This document shows positions 54,762-63,757 of a stretch of DNA of 64,000 nucleotides, in pieces. The translations under genes were made by a program, and so were the position numbers. This DNA comes from Winslowiella iniecta (GTDB lineage: Bacteria > Pseudomonadota > Gammaproteobacteria > Enterobacterales > Enterobacteriaceae): positions 63,520 to 127,519 of the forward strand of contig NZ_JRXE01000011.1 of the NCBI RefSeq assembly GCF_001267535.1, read 5' to 3'. The notes below the pieces were generated by a model. The model saw only the letters and a list, made by a program, of their open reading frames with translations. It was not told the origin of the DNA and made no database searches. How positions within the stretch are numbered: the stretch's first letter is position 1; every line of letters begins with the position of its first letter.

Positions 54762-57700
54762 CTAAATCACTCCGGCAGGCGGACAAATAATGCCGTTGAA
54801 TCGTCGCTCCCCCACCAACAGCACCAGCCCAAAGCGGGTATCCGCGTCATATTCCAGCGAAGTCAGGTTAACCGTCTGCCAGCCCGGTTGCTGCCCGATG
54901 ATTTGGTTATTGTTGCCAAGCGCTTTGCCGTCACTGCTGATCATCATGGCATGAACCATTTCATGCTTACCGTCTGCGCGACCTGGCGGCTTTTCGGTCA
55001 ATACCAGCAGGGAACCGGCAGGAGCATTGACTAATTCCTGTAAACTTCTTGCCATCTGCGGCGCATGACCAAGAAATGCCTGATATTCGTCGGGGCGAGT
55101 ATTATCCAATAGCTCCCGCAATCTTGACGGGTTAATCGCACCAACCTGCTCGTACAACCTGATAATCGACACCCATGATAACTCGTCCGTTCCGCTGTTT
55201 TTCTCCTGTCGGATCGTTGGCCGTGAGGTATAATACTGGGCAAGTTCCAGCGCTCGCTGGGTATTCAGGTTAATGACGGGTTTGCTTTCAGGCTCAGTTG
55301 GGGTTAACTGACTCGGTGATTGCTGAATGGCAAGGCTAAGTTTTTGCCCGTTGACGTCCAGCACAAAACCCAGTTTTTCATCCTGAATCCAGTTAAGCGT
55401 ACCCAGCCAGATTTTTTCCCAGCTCTCCTGCCCACCAATAACCTGATTATTTGCACCGATGGCCGCCCCATCACTTACCATCATCATGGCATGTGACATC
55501 GGTGGTTTGCCCGGCCCAACCCCGAGAGCAAAAATAGCGATACGCGCCCCGGCTTCCGCGTCAAGAATATCGTTGAGGCTGGTCACCGGCTTGAATTCAT
55601 CACCGATAAAATCGCGGTAGTTATCGCGTCGGGTCTGTTGCCGCAATAATTGCGCCGTAGCCTCAGGGATAAACTGGCAACTGGCCTGTAGGTTGATAAT
55701 CGGCATCCAGGGTTGCTGCTCATACCCCTTAAACGCCTGCAGAGCACTGTCATCCCCGGGAAAGAAAGCATAGCTGTCTGCCAGTTTTAGGGTTTTCTGT
55801 AATGATACTGAATCTTCAATTAATAAGGATCTGACCGGTATCGGCGTTTTTCGTAGCGTCAGCAAAATATCCGCTATCGCACTGTTTAAATTATCCGGTG
55901 CCATCACAAACCCAATATCCTCAGCAGAAATGGTGTTACTGACCGAATGAGACTTTCCTGCTTCCGCCCCACCGTTTAACGGCTGATTGACGGCGATAAT
56001 CAGCGGAACGCGAAAGTCATTACTGCGCTGCCCGAGCCATTCAGAGCTTTTTTTCAACCCGGCATAACGCTTTTTCGGCAAGGAGATCTGCGTATCAGGT
56101 TCCTGATACATTATCAGTTCATCGATTCGGGATGCATATAAACTACTGTTGGCGGCCGCCTGCCCCGCTTCAACGATTTCGCCAGGTGGATAGGCATAAG
56201 TCTGGTCACTCAGTAATAGTGAAGCCGGTTCAGAAAAATTGATCATGGTGACATTGCCATGGTTATCACTACTCAAACCACGCAATTCAGTACTGATCAA
56301 CAAATAATTCCCTTCTGGTAAAGCCACAACCTGTTTACCGATCGGTTTAGTTAATAAAATATTTACTTTTTTACTCAATGCATCAAATGCTGGCAGCGTG
56401 CCTTGCGTGAAAAGCACGCCAAGCTTCAGACTTAACGTATCCCGGCGTAAATCATTTAAATCAGGCAACGCTATTTCATTTTCTATTTTATAAATTTCCT
56501 CCAGCATGACTGCTTGCTGGGTCTCAATATCGAGCAACGCTCTACGCTTCAGCGCATAGGTATACCACTCCGGCCTGACTTCCATGACTTCAGTAAAGTG
56601 GACAATATTCATTCGGTTACTTTTTGCCATTTTTTTATATTTATCAATCGCTAGCTGGGGATTATCAAACCATTCAACACTAATAGCCTTATCTTTATTA
56701 TGCGGCAAATTTTCAAAGGTATTCAGCCATTTTTCTTCGCCACTGAGCACTTCACCTTTCGCCTCGTGCTGAGCAACTCGCCCACGGCTAAAATCAATAA
56801 TAATATCTTCGGTTTCTGAGAAGCCCGAGCTAATATCAGGGGTTGCCGACTTGAGCCGTACAATATAGTGAACTACCGGACTGGGATCAATAAGACTGCT
56901 CCAGCGCGCCACACCACCAAATAACACCTGAAAACCTTTGTTTTGAAAGTAAAGGTAGACGATTTCCGGCATTTTGGCAGGGTCGTTAAATAAATCCATT
57001 ATATTAGGCATCTTCGCGGCCTGCGCCTTGAGAAAATTAGTGAAATTGTTAAGTTCGCCCGCAACTTCTCTTACCGGTGCGGGTGCTTTGATATCAATAA
57101 AGGGTAAATTATACTGCTCACCGACTCTCGGACTGGCAGACAATAATTCTGGAATATGTAATATGTCATTTCTGTAGTGTGAAAAGAAACTATTCTTATG
57201 ATGCAATATGCGAGAAACCACGGCACCCGGCAGCTGGTTTAACGTAATTTTCACGAATTTGTTACCCTGTCTGAAGAGGCCAATGAACAGCCTGAGGCCA
57301 TATTCACTCATCAACTGGCCAGCGCCTTCTCCCATCAGGCTTAATAAAACATCAGTATAGGCTTTTGCCACATCATCTGGCCGATCAGCCGTTTTAGCTT
57401 TCACCAGACCAGGAAATATAGAGAACGTCGACGCCGCTGCTAAACTGCTCTTCCAGCTGGTAACCGAAGTGAACAGTTTAGTCGCCATATAACCAGTACC
57501 GGTCGAAGTGGTAATGGCTACGGGAATGGAAAACAGGCCGATAAGAGTACCGATGGTATTGAGCACCTCTATCGCCGTGTCACGTGCATATTCCCCCGGT
57601 GACTTGACCAGATAATTCATATCTGCTTTAAGCACCGCCACAAAATTAGTTAACAAATCCTTTTCTATCCATTCGCTTTTCTTCAGCCTCATTATTGATC

Positions 57701-60581
57701 TTTCTGCAACAGGCATCTCCCAGTACTTCTTAATAAAGACCTTCCCTTGAAACTCAACGACATACTTTCCGGATGGATTTATTTCAAGCTGATTATCAAT
57801 AATATTGGCAGCATTTGAGTTAACCCGTATAGCAATTGAGATACTTTTATTGATAACTTCCAGCATCTTCTTTGCCTCGCCATCACCATAAAATGAGATG
57901 GTACTCAGGGGGTCTATTGAAACTACCCAACCTTTATCATCCCATATCGATACAATAATGCCCTGACTTTCATTTTCTGCAGGAATAAATACCAGATTGT
58001 GCATCTTGCAGCCATTCCACTCCAGCTGATAAAAATCCCCCCGTGCAGCTGATGCCCTCAGAGTATCGACATTTATCGGGACATTTTTAACAGAATTAGA
58101 TTTTAAAAAATTATCAACTGTTTTCTCCAGTACGGTTCTGAATAGCATCAGCATACCAACTTTCACATCACCTTCAGAGAGAGTTTGACCAAGTTCATTG
58201 ATATAATCTGATTGTAAGTTTGATGTCTTAATTTCATTCTGCAATGCCTGGCTTATTTCAACCGGAAACTTTAACACCAGGCTTCCTTGATTAAACTGGT
58301 GATCTTTGCGTAAATACTCGCGGGTGAAAATATCTCGCAGCGTATATTTCCCCACCTGCTGCCAGCTACCATCAAACCCTGGATGCAGCATAGGCATATG
58401 GTAGACACCGTGATTGGATGGCAGTAATACCCCCGCTAACACGGTAGTATTCTCATTAAATTTATGGGTATCAACACCATGCTGCTGCAGCACGAAATTA
58501 ATTTTCGTTTTTATCCACTCATTGACATCCCAGACTGGCGAGGTCATCTTATTGATAATATCGACAACTTGCTCAATTCCCTTATTTGCCAGACCTTTTC
58601 CTATTAACCAGGCTGCCTGCTTATTATCCGGGCTATCCCACTCCATTGGTTTATTCATATCGAAATTATTGACAAACTTTCCTAAAATAAAATCTCTCAC
58701 ATCAATATTGAAGGAGTGACTCCATTCAGGATTTGGATTCAGCGATAACTTCATGCCACTTTCCGTTTCCTGCATCAGACTCAGCGCGGCTTCTAATGTC
58801 ATCTCTTTATCCATGACGTCTGCTGTCTGATTTATCGACATCGTTACTTTTGGAGATTGGTCCAGTTGCTGCGGGTATTTGAAATGCATTGAGTCAATAA
58901 ATGCCTCAAGTGGAACTGCGCCGGCTACCCCCTGTTGCGGAAGTAAGATTGCTGATGAAGGCTTAACCGGACTGCCTTGTACCCCAGCAAATGGCCATGC
59001 AGAAACCGGCTCTGCGGAGGAGGGATACACCGATTCTCTCTGCTGAATGCCTCTGTGGAGTAAATGATTAAATAATCCCCGGCTGAGTGGCATCTCCACC
59101 TGCATTTCTCCAGGACGCATTAACAGCGAATCATAAGGCTTTTCCCCGGTCCTGGAATTGTTTAATGGTGCCACAGCGACCGGCTCCACTTTCAGCGGTT
59201 GCCCGCTAAAGCGCAGTGGGGAACTCAGCAGATCGAGGCTGCGGTTCAGCACCGAAAACACCAGCCGCTGCCGTTCTTGCTCCGGCAAACTCATTTCACT
59301 GTCCGGGAATGACATCAACCTGTCACCGGCTTCGGCGAGCGGATCCGTCGCCAGCGGCCGCCTCTGCTCGCCCGAAATCGCCGCGCCGGAAAGAGAAAAC
59401 GGCAACTCCCCGCTTTCAATTTGCAGACGTGAATGCAGTTCGCCCACGGGATCCCTCACCAGCGAGCGACTAAACTGCACCGCACGAAAGTCGGGTTGTA
59501 CCATGGTGCTGTTCTCACTGCGCACAGCACAGGCGACGGCAAAATTAGCCGGCTGCATCTCCCGCTTCAGCAGCTCGTAACAGGTGCGGACTTTCATCAA
59601 CAGACTGGCGCTTTGTTCGGCCGGGCTGTTCAGCACACTGTTGTGGCGCCAGCCTTCGGCAGAGAGACTAAATGCCGGCCTGGCGGTTAAGGGCAGTAAC
59701 ACACCGACGGATGAGGGGCGAACTTCAGGGTGTGCCACTGTCGCACTGCGGGCCGCTTCCACTAGCGGTTGCGCACCGTCACTACCGCGCAGATCGTTTA
59801 GCCGCTGTTCTACCCAGCGATCGATACAGTGCCAGAGACTTTTGTCCGACAGCGGCAAGCTGGCGGTTTCCGGGCTGGCCCGCCTACCGTCCAGCGCCGT
59901 GAGCCACTGGTGTAAATGCATTTTTAATTCTCCATCCAGCGCCTTTACCATGCCCTGCTGACGGATTTGCCACAATAGCTGTACCGCCCAGACTATCGTC
60001 GGTAATAAAGGATGGAAACCTTGCAGCGTTTCATTGACAACTTTTAGCCGTAATAACTCAGGCAGCATTTTTCCGGCGGTGCCAGCTCTGCTCTCCGCCG
60101 TCGCCCTATTGATTTCATCGACCAGCAGGTTATTCAGCGCCGGTAACGACCGTTCCAGCCTGGCAATGAGATTCTCCCGTTCGAACCGATCTGGCGGCAC
60201 TCCCAGCGCCAGGCCGATCAGCTGGCGTTGCCGATCGACACTGAGCAGCGGCTGGGGTATAGCGGGTAACCAGCGATACAGGCTTTCAAACGATTCACTG
60301 TCTGCTTCGGCCTGCATCAGGGCCAATGCTTGCGGCAGTTTTAAGCGATTTCTGATACCCGTAATAAATTCGCCGGTTGTCTGTTCGGGTAAAGCCAACA
60401 ATTGCCCTGCCTCGGCCAGGGCGCGCGGAAAATCGTGCGCCGGCAGCGGGCTAAACAGTTCTGAGGAGCAATTGGAGATCGCTTTCAGTAAGCTGGTGAG
60501 CATTGGGCGGAAGCCAGAAACCACAGATGGCGTGGCGGCCAGCGGCGCAATCCGCGCCGATTGAGAGATGGTCAGCGTCAC
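54762..60581 (-). CDS. Very large protein of unknown function (1939 residues), effector/toxin-like
   Basis: Start GTG 60581 with GGAAG seven bases upstream. I do not recognise the full-length family. Residues 1-620 are helical, leucine-rich and encoded by GC-rich DNA. Residues about 620-1560 come from clearly more AT-rich DNA. They include a hydrophobic, probably membrane-inserting stretch (about 1007-1040, IGLFSIPVAITTSTGTGYMA within it) and a mixed region with YIVRLKSATPDISS near 1230 and EDIIIDFSRGRV shortly after. The C-terminus holds two copies (1625-1755, 1803-1935) of one module with an HAMM-x-x-SDG-x-A-x-G-x-NNQ-x-IG core. There is no N-terminal signal peptide. Size, mosaic composition, an internal membrane segment and repeated C-terminal domains resemble large secreted toxins or type III effectors, but no enzyme motif confirms this. 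It lies between ybdD and rpfR, genes that frame a normally shorter interval. Confidence 0.8.
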   Translation of the reverse strand: MTLTISQSARIAPLAATPSVVSGFRPMLTSLLKAISNCSSELFSPLPAHDFPRALAEAGQLLALPEQTTGEFITGIRNRLKLPQALALMQAEADSESFESLYRWLPAIPQPLLSVDRQRQLIGLALGVPPDRFERENLIARLERSLPALNNLLVDEINRATAESRAGTAGKMLPELLRLKVVNETLQGFHPLLPTIVWAVQLLWQIRQQGMVKALDGELKMHLHQWLTALDGRRASPETASLPLSDKSLWHCIDRWVEQRLNDLRGSDGAQPLVEAARSATVAHPEVRPSSVGVLLPLTARPAFSLSAEGWRHNSVLNSPAEQSASLLMKVRTCYELLKREMQPANFAVACAVRSENSTMVQPDFRAVQFSRSLVRDPVGELHSRLQIESGELPFSLSGAAISGEQRRPLATDPLAEAGDRLMSFPDSEMSLPEQERQRLVFSVLNRSLDLLSSPLRFSGQPLKVEPVAVAPLNNSRTGEKPYDSLLMRPGEMQVEMPLSRGLFNHLLHRGIQQRESVYPSSAEPVSAWPFAGVQGSPVKPSSAILLPQQGVAGAVPLEAFIDSMHFKYPQQLDQSPKVTMSINQTADVMDKEMTLEAALSLMQETESGMKLSLNPNPEWSHSFNIDVRDFILGKFVNNFDMNKPMEWDSPDNKQAAWLIGKGLANKGIEQVVDIINKMTSPVWDVNEWIKTKINFVLQQHGVDTHKFNENTTVLAGVLLPSNHGVYHMPMLHPGFDGSWQQVGKYTLRDIFTREYLRKDHQFNQGSLVLKFPVEISQALQNEIKTSNLQSDYINELGQTLSEGDVKVGMLMLFRTVLEKTVDNFLKSNSVKNVPINVDTLRASAARGDFYQLEWNGCKMHNLVFIPAENESQGIIVSIWDDKGWVVSIDPLSTISFYGDGEAKKMLEVINKSISIAIRVNSNAANIIDNQLEINPSGKYVVEFQGKVFIKKYWEMPVAERSIMRLKKSEWIEKDLLTNFVAVLKADMNYLVKSPGEYARDTAIEVLNTIGTLIGLFSIPVAITTSTGTGYMATKLFTSVTSWKSSLAAASTFSIFPGLVKAKTADRPDDVAKAYTDVLLSLMGEGAGQLMSEYGLRLFIGLFRQGNKFVKITLNQLPGAVVSRILHHKNSFFSHYRNDILHIPELLSASPRVGEQYNLPFIDIKAPAPVREVAGELNNFTNFLKAQAAKMPNIMDLFNDPAKMPEIVYLYFQNKGFQVLFGGVARWSSLIDPSPVVHYIVRLKSATPDISSGFSETEDIIIDFSRGRVAQHEAKGEVLSGEEKWLNTFENLPHNKDKAISVEWFDNPQLAIDKYKKMAKSNRMNIVHFTEVMEVRPEWYTYALKRRALLDIETQQAVMLEEIYKIENEIALPDLNDLRRDTLSLKLGVLFTQGTLPAFDALSKKVNILLTKPIGKQVVALPEGNYLLISTELRGLSSDNHGNVTMINFSEPASLLLSDQTYAYPPGEIVEAGQAAANSSLYASRIDELIMYQEPDTQISLPKKRYAGLKKSSEWLGQRSNDFRVPLIIAVNQPLNGGAEAGKSHSVSNTISAEDIGFVMAPDNLNSAIADILLTLRKTPIPVRSLLIEDSVSLQKTLKLADSYAFFPGDDSALQAFKGYEQQPWMPIINLQASCQFIPEATAQLLRQQTRRDNYRDFIGDEFKPVTSLNDILDAEAGARIAIFALGVGPGKPPMSHAMMMVSDGAAIGANNQVIGGQESWEKIWLGTLNWIQDEKLGFVLDVNGQKLSLAIQQSPSQLTPTEPESKPVINLNTQRALELAQYYTSRPTIRQEKNSGTDELSWVSIIRLYEQVGAINPSRLRELLDNTRPDEYQAFLGHAPQMARSLQELVNAPAGSLLVLTEKPPGRADGKHEMVHAMMISSDGKALGNNNQIIGQQPGWQTVNLTSLEYDADTRFGLVLLVGERRFNGIICPPAGVI
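54777..55175 (-). repeat. C-terminal module, copy 2 (residues 1803-1935 of the giant protein)
   Basis: It starts SWVSIIRLYEQ (Trp1803), continues LLDNTRPDEYQAFLGHA and SLQELVNAPAG, and reaches VHAMMISSDGKALGNNNQ with His1877, then GWQTVNLTSLEY and FGLVLLVGERR. The Trp-to-His distance is 74 residues against 72 in copy 1. A three-residue insertion precedes the HAMM core. Confidence 0.7.
55317..55709 (-). repeat. C-terminal module, copy 1 (residues 1625-1755 of the giant protein)
   Basis: It starts PWMPIINLQASCQ (Trp1625, Cys1635), continues LLRQQTRRDNYRDFIGDE and SLNDILDAEAG, and reaches SHAMMMVSDGAAIGANNQ with His1697, then W-x-x-x-x-L-G-x-L and LGFVLDV. It aligns with copy 2 along its whole length with only short gaps. 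Cys1635 and His1697 could suggest a papain-like pair, but copy 2 lacks the cysteine. Confidence 0.7.
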
Positions 60582-60904
60582 AATTATCTTCCATGTTAAG
60601 TAGTTACATCCTTGTCAGCGACAAGCGTTCTGTTAATCAGTCGCCAGGCGCAACCCGCTAAGTATTGCAGCAAAAAGCGTAGTCGTTGCTGGCTAATCGT
60701 CCAGCCGCGTGATTTTCAAAATCCGCCCTTAAATAGCAACCTGTTATTTAGCGTGTTCATCACTTTTCCTGCATATTTTCAGCGCAAGAGAGATCGTCTG
60801 ATAAAAATAACTTCAGTTTGTGGCTGATGCCGGTACATGCCGCACAATAGTGTTGCTAAAATAATGAGATACTGCCTGCAGGGCACTCCCCGGAGGAAGT
60901 TTCC
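60582..60904. other. Divergent region between the giant gene and rpfR
   Basis: 323 bases with no gene found. It must carry both divergent promoters; TAAAAT near 60855 is a possible -10 for rpfR. CGGAGGAAG before 60905 is a strong ribosome site. Confidence 0.5.
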
Positions 60905-62890
60905 ATGACCGATGAACAAGGGCAAATATTGCTGTACACGCTGTTTGGTAGCAGCAGCCCTCATTGGCATCTCACTTCAGACAGCGATGCGCTGAACTTT
61001 GCCGAAAATGAGCATGCCGATATTAATATGGCCGTCGCGCTTCTTCCGGCACAGGCCAGCCTGATTCGCGCGATGACAGTGATCACCTCCAGCATTAACC
61101 TCAGTATTGCTTTGCATGGCACGCTGGTGGCGATGCATCTGGTGGGACGCAAGATCAACCAGTCAACCTGGGCAGGAACCGCATCGGCCTGGGGCGATAC
61201 CTCATCGGTCGCGCGTGACCTGACGCTCGGCTTGTCGTTTGCTGAACAGGTGGTATCTGAAGCCAATTCGGTGATTGTGATTCTCGATCAGCAAGGCAAT
61301 ATCCAGCGTTTTAACCGGCTGAGTGAAGAGTACACCGGGCTGAAAGAGCAGGAAGTGATTGGCCGCAATGTGTTTCAACTGTTTATGACCAAACAGGAAG
61401 CCGCCGCTTCGCGCCGCAATATCAGCGGTTTTTTCCGTGACGGCAGTTCTTACGAAGTAGAACGCTGGATCAAAACCCAAAAAGGCCAGCGCCTGTTTCT
61501 GTTCCGCAATAAGTTTGTCCACAGCGGCAGCGGCAAGAACGAAATTTTTCTGATTTGCTCGGGCACCGATATCACCGAGGAGCGACGCGCGCAGGAACGC
61601 CTGCAACTGCTGGCCAATACCGATACCATTACCGGCCTGCCAAACCGTAACGCCATTAATCAACTGATTAGCCAGACGCTGGAGCAGCGCGGTGACCGTC
61701 AGCCTGGCGTGGTGTATCTCGACCTTGATAATTTCAAAAAGGTTAACGATGCTTACGGCCATATGTTTGGCGATCAGTTGTTAGAGGCGGTGTCGCTGGC
61801 AATCCTCAGCTGCCTTGAACCAGACCAGACGCTGGCCCGGCTGGGTGGCGATGAGTTTGTTATTCTGGCAGAAGACAGCAGCCAGGCCGTGCTGGAAGCC
61901 ATGTCATCACGCATTCTGGAACGCCTGAAACAGCCATTCCGCATTGGCCTGATTGAAGTCTATACCGGCTGCTCGATTGGCATTGCCCTCGCTCTGCTGC
62001 ACGGCGACGATCGTGAAAGCCTGATTCGTAATGCCGATACCGCTATGTACAACGCGAAAGAGAGCGGCCGCGGCAAGTTCTGCGTTTTTTCTGCCGAAAT
62101 GAATCAGCGAGTATTTGAATATTTATGGCTGGATACTAACCTGCGCAAAGCGCTGGAAAATCAGAATTTGGTTATCCATTACCAACCGCAGGTTGACGTC
62201 GAGGGACACGTAACCGCAGTAGAAGCGCTGGTGCGCTGGCAATCAACCGAGCGCGGGCTGATTCCGCCGAAAGACTTTATCGCTTACGCTGAAGAGTCGG
62301 GACTGATAGTCCCGCTCGGGCGCTGGGTGATGTTATCGGTGCTGGCGCAGATTATTGCCTGGCGCGAGCAAGGGATTACGCTGCGGGTGGCGGTCAATGT
62401 CTCGGCCCGACAATTAATCGATCAAGGCATCTACAGCGATCTGAAACAGGCGCTGCAACAGGCCGGGATTGAGGGTTGCCCGATTGATATTGAACTTACC
62501 GAGAGCTGTCTGATTGATAATGAAGAACAGGCACTGTCACTGATGAAACAGTTTCAGCAACTGGGAGCAGAGGTGCATCTGGATGATTTTGGTACCGGCT
62601 ATTCTTCACTGTCTCAGCTGGCGCGGATACCGGTAAACGCCATCAAACTCGATCAAAGTTTTGTTCGCGGGGTCGACAGCCAGCCGGTGTCGCAGTCACT
62701 GGTACGCGCAATTGTGGCGGTGGCGAAAGCGCTGGAATTGCGGGTGATTGCCGAAGGTATTGAAACCGAGGCCGAAGAGCAATTTGTGATTGCCAGCGGG
62801 GTCGATTCGCGTCAGGGATTCTATTATGCCAAACCAATGCCCGCCGACCAACTCGGGCACTGGCTTAGACATTATAGCGCTAAAAAATAG
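60905..62890 (+). CDS. rpfR: RpfR/PdeR-type DSF receptor: FI-PAS-GGDEF-EAL protein
   Basis: A 661-residue protein, the length of E. coli PdeR (Gmr/YciR), which is the RpfR orthologue. Layout: residues 1-95 RpfF-interacting (FI) domain, about 108-225 PAS domain, 235-395 GGDEF domain with intact GGDEF at 314-318, and 410-655 EAL domain with EAL at 440-442, DDFGTGYSS at 560-568 and the EGIE loop, so phosphodiesterase activity is predicted. In Cronobacter and Burkholderia, RpfR binds the fatty-acid signal DSF through PAS and RpfF through FI, and lowers c-di-GMP when DSF is present. The rpfF gene lies directly downstream on the other strand, which supports calling it RpfR. CGGAGGAAG precedes the ATG. 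Confidence 0.93.
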   Translation: MTDEQGQILLYTLFGSSSPHWHLTSDSDALNFAENEHADINMAVALLPAQASLIRAMTVITSSINLSIALHGTLVAMHLVGRKINQSTWAGTASAWGDTSSVARDLTLGLSFAEQVVSEANSVIVILDQQGNIQRFNRLSEEYTGLKEQEVIGRNVFQLFMTKQEAAASRRNISGFFRDGSSYEVERWIKTQKGQRLFLFRNKFVHSGSGKNEIFLICSGTDITEERRAQERLQLLANTDTITGLPNRNAINQLISQTLEQRGDRQPGVVYLDLDNFKKVNDAYGHMFGDQLLEAVSLAILSCLEPDQTLARLGGDEFVILAEDSSQAVLEAMSSRILERLKQPFRIGLIEVYTGCSIGIALALLHGDDRESLIRNADTAMYNAKESGRGKFCVFSAEMNQRVFEYLWLDTNLRKALENQNLVIHYQPQVDVEGHVTAVEALVRWQSTERGLIPPKDFIAYAEESGLIVPLGRWVMLSVLAQIIAWREQGITLRVAVNVSARQLIDQGIYSDLKQALQQAGIEGCPIDIELTESCLIDNEEQALSLMKQFQQLGAEVHLDDFGTGYSSLSQLARIPVNAIKLDQSFVRGVDSQPVSQSLVRAIVAVAKALELRVIAEGIETEAEEQFVIASGVDSRQGFYYAKPMPADQLGHWLRHYSAKK

Positions 62891-63757
62891 TTATCCGGCC
62901 TTACGCAGTTGCGCACTGTGACGATTTTGCAACTGCACCAGCCGTTCCATATAAGCCAGGTCTTTCGGCTCCAGCGTAAAGGCAAAATCGACCCAATCCT
63001 CGGTGATATCCATCAGTTCGGCCCGCGTCAGCTGTAACACACGCTGACGCGCTTTCAGCATCGCCCTCACGCCATTAAGCTTCGGTTTTAAGCTATCGAT
63101 AAAGGTGCGGGTGCAGCGATACGCTTCGCCCGGTTGAAACAGGCGGTCGGTCAGCCCGCGCTGTTCAAACCATTCGGCAGTATGCGACTCCCCTTCACAA
63201 ATCAGCTCCTCGGCCAGCCGCATTCCGGCGCGACGCGCCACCAGAGAATAACCGCCCATTCCCGGAAACAGATTAAACGCGATTTCCGGAAACCCCATCC
63301 GCGCATTGTTTTGCGCCAGAATAAAGTGGTGCGCCAGTGCGGCTTCAAAGCCGCCACCGAGCGCACTGCCCTCAATCATCGCAATGCTGACCGCACCGGT
63401 ACCGAAGCCTTTGGCTGCCGCATGGATGCAGTCAACGCAGGCACGCGCATACGCACGCAGCGTCTCACGACGTCCGTTTTTAATCGATTCGACAAAGAAA
63501 CGTAAGTCGCCGCCGGTATTAAACATCGACGGCACCAGCGAACCGGTAACCCAAAAATCAATGGCTAAACCGGACTTCTGCGCGGCATAACTCAGATTCA
63601 TAATCTCTTCAATCAACAGATGGTTGAAACATGGTCGTGGTTCTGCCTTGAGTAACATCCATAGCGTGCGCCGCTCTTCCTCATAATAGGCGGCAAGCTG
63701 AGTGGTGTGACCGGCTTCGGTGAACAGCCTGCAGGTAGCTTGATTAATTACTGACAT
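62891..63757 (-). CDS. rpfF: RpfF, DSF (diffusible signal factor) synthase
   Basis: A 288-residue crotonase-fold enzyme of the RpfF family. Both catalytic glutamates are present: Glu138 in GGGFEAALAHHF and Glu158 in GFPEIAFNLFPGMGG, spaced 20 residues apart like Glu141 and Glu161 of Xanthomonas RpfF. The N-terminus WMLLKAEPRPCFNHLLIEEI is also typical. RpfF makes cis-2-unsaturated fatty acid signals from acyl-ACP by combined thioesterase and dehydratase activity. GAGGA precedes the ATG. Its stop codon abuts that of rpfR with no base between, so the convergent transcripts must overlap. The pair forms a complete DSF signal-and-receptor module. Confidence 0.93.
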   Translation of the reverse strand: MSVINQATCRLFTEAGHTTQLAAYYEEERRTLWMLLKAEPRPCFNHLLIEEIMNLSYAAQKSGLAIDFWVTGSLVPSMFNTGGDLRFFVESIKNGRRETLRAYARACVDCIHAAAKGFGTGAVSIAMIEGSALGGGFEAALAHHFILAQNNARMGFPEIAFNLFPGMGGYSLVARRAGMRLAEELICEGESHTAEWFEQRGLTDRLFQPGEAYRCTRTFIDSLKPKLNGVRAMLKARQRVLQLTRAELMDITEDWVDFAFTLEPKDLAYMERLVQLQNRHSAQLRKAG

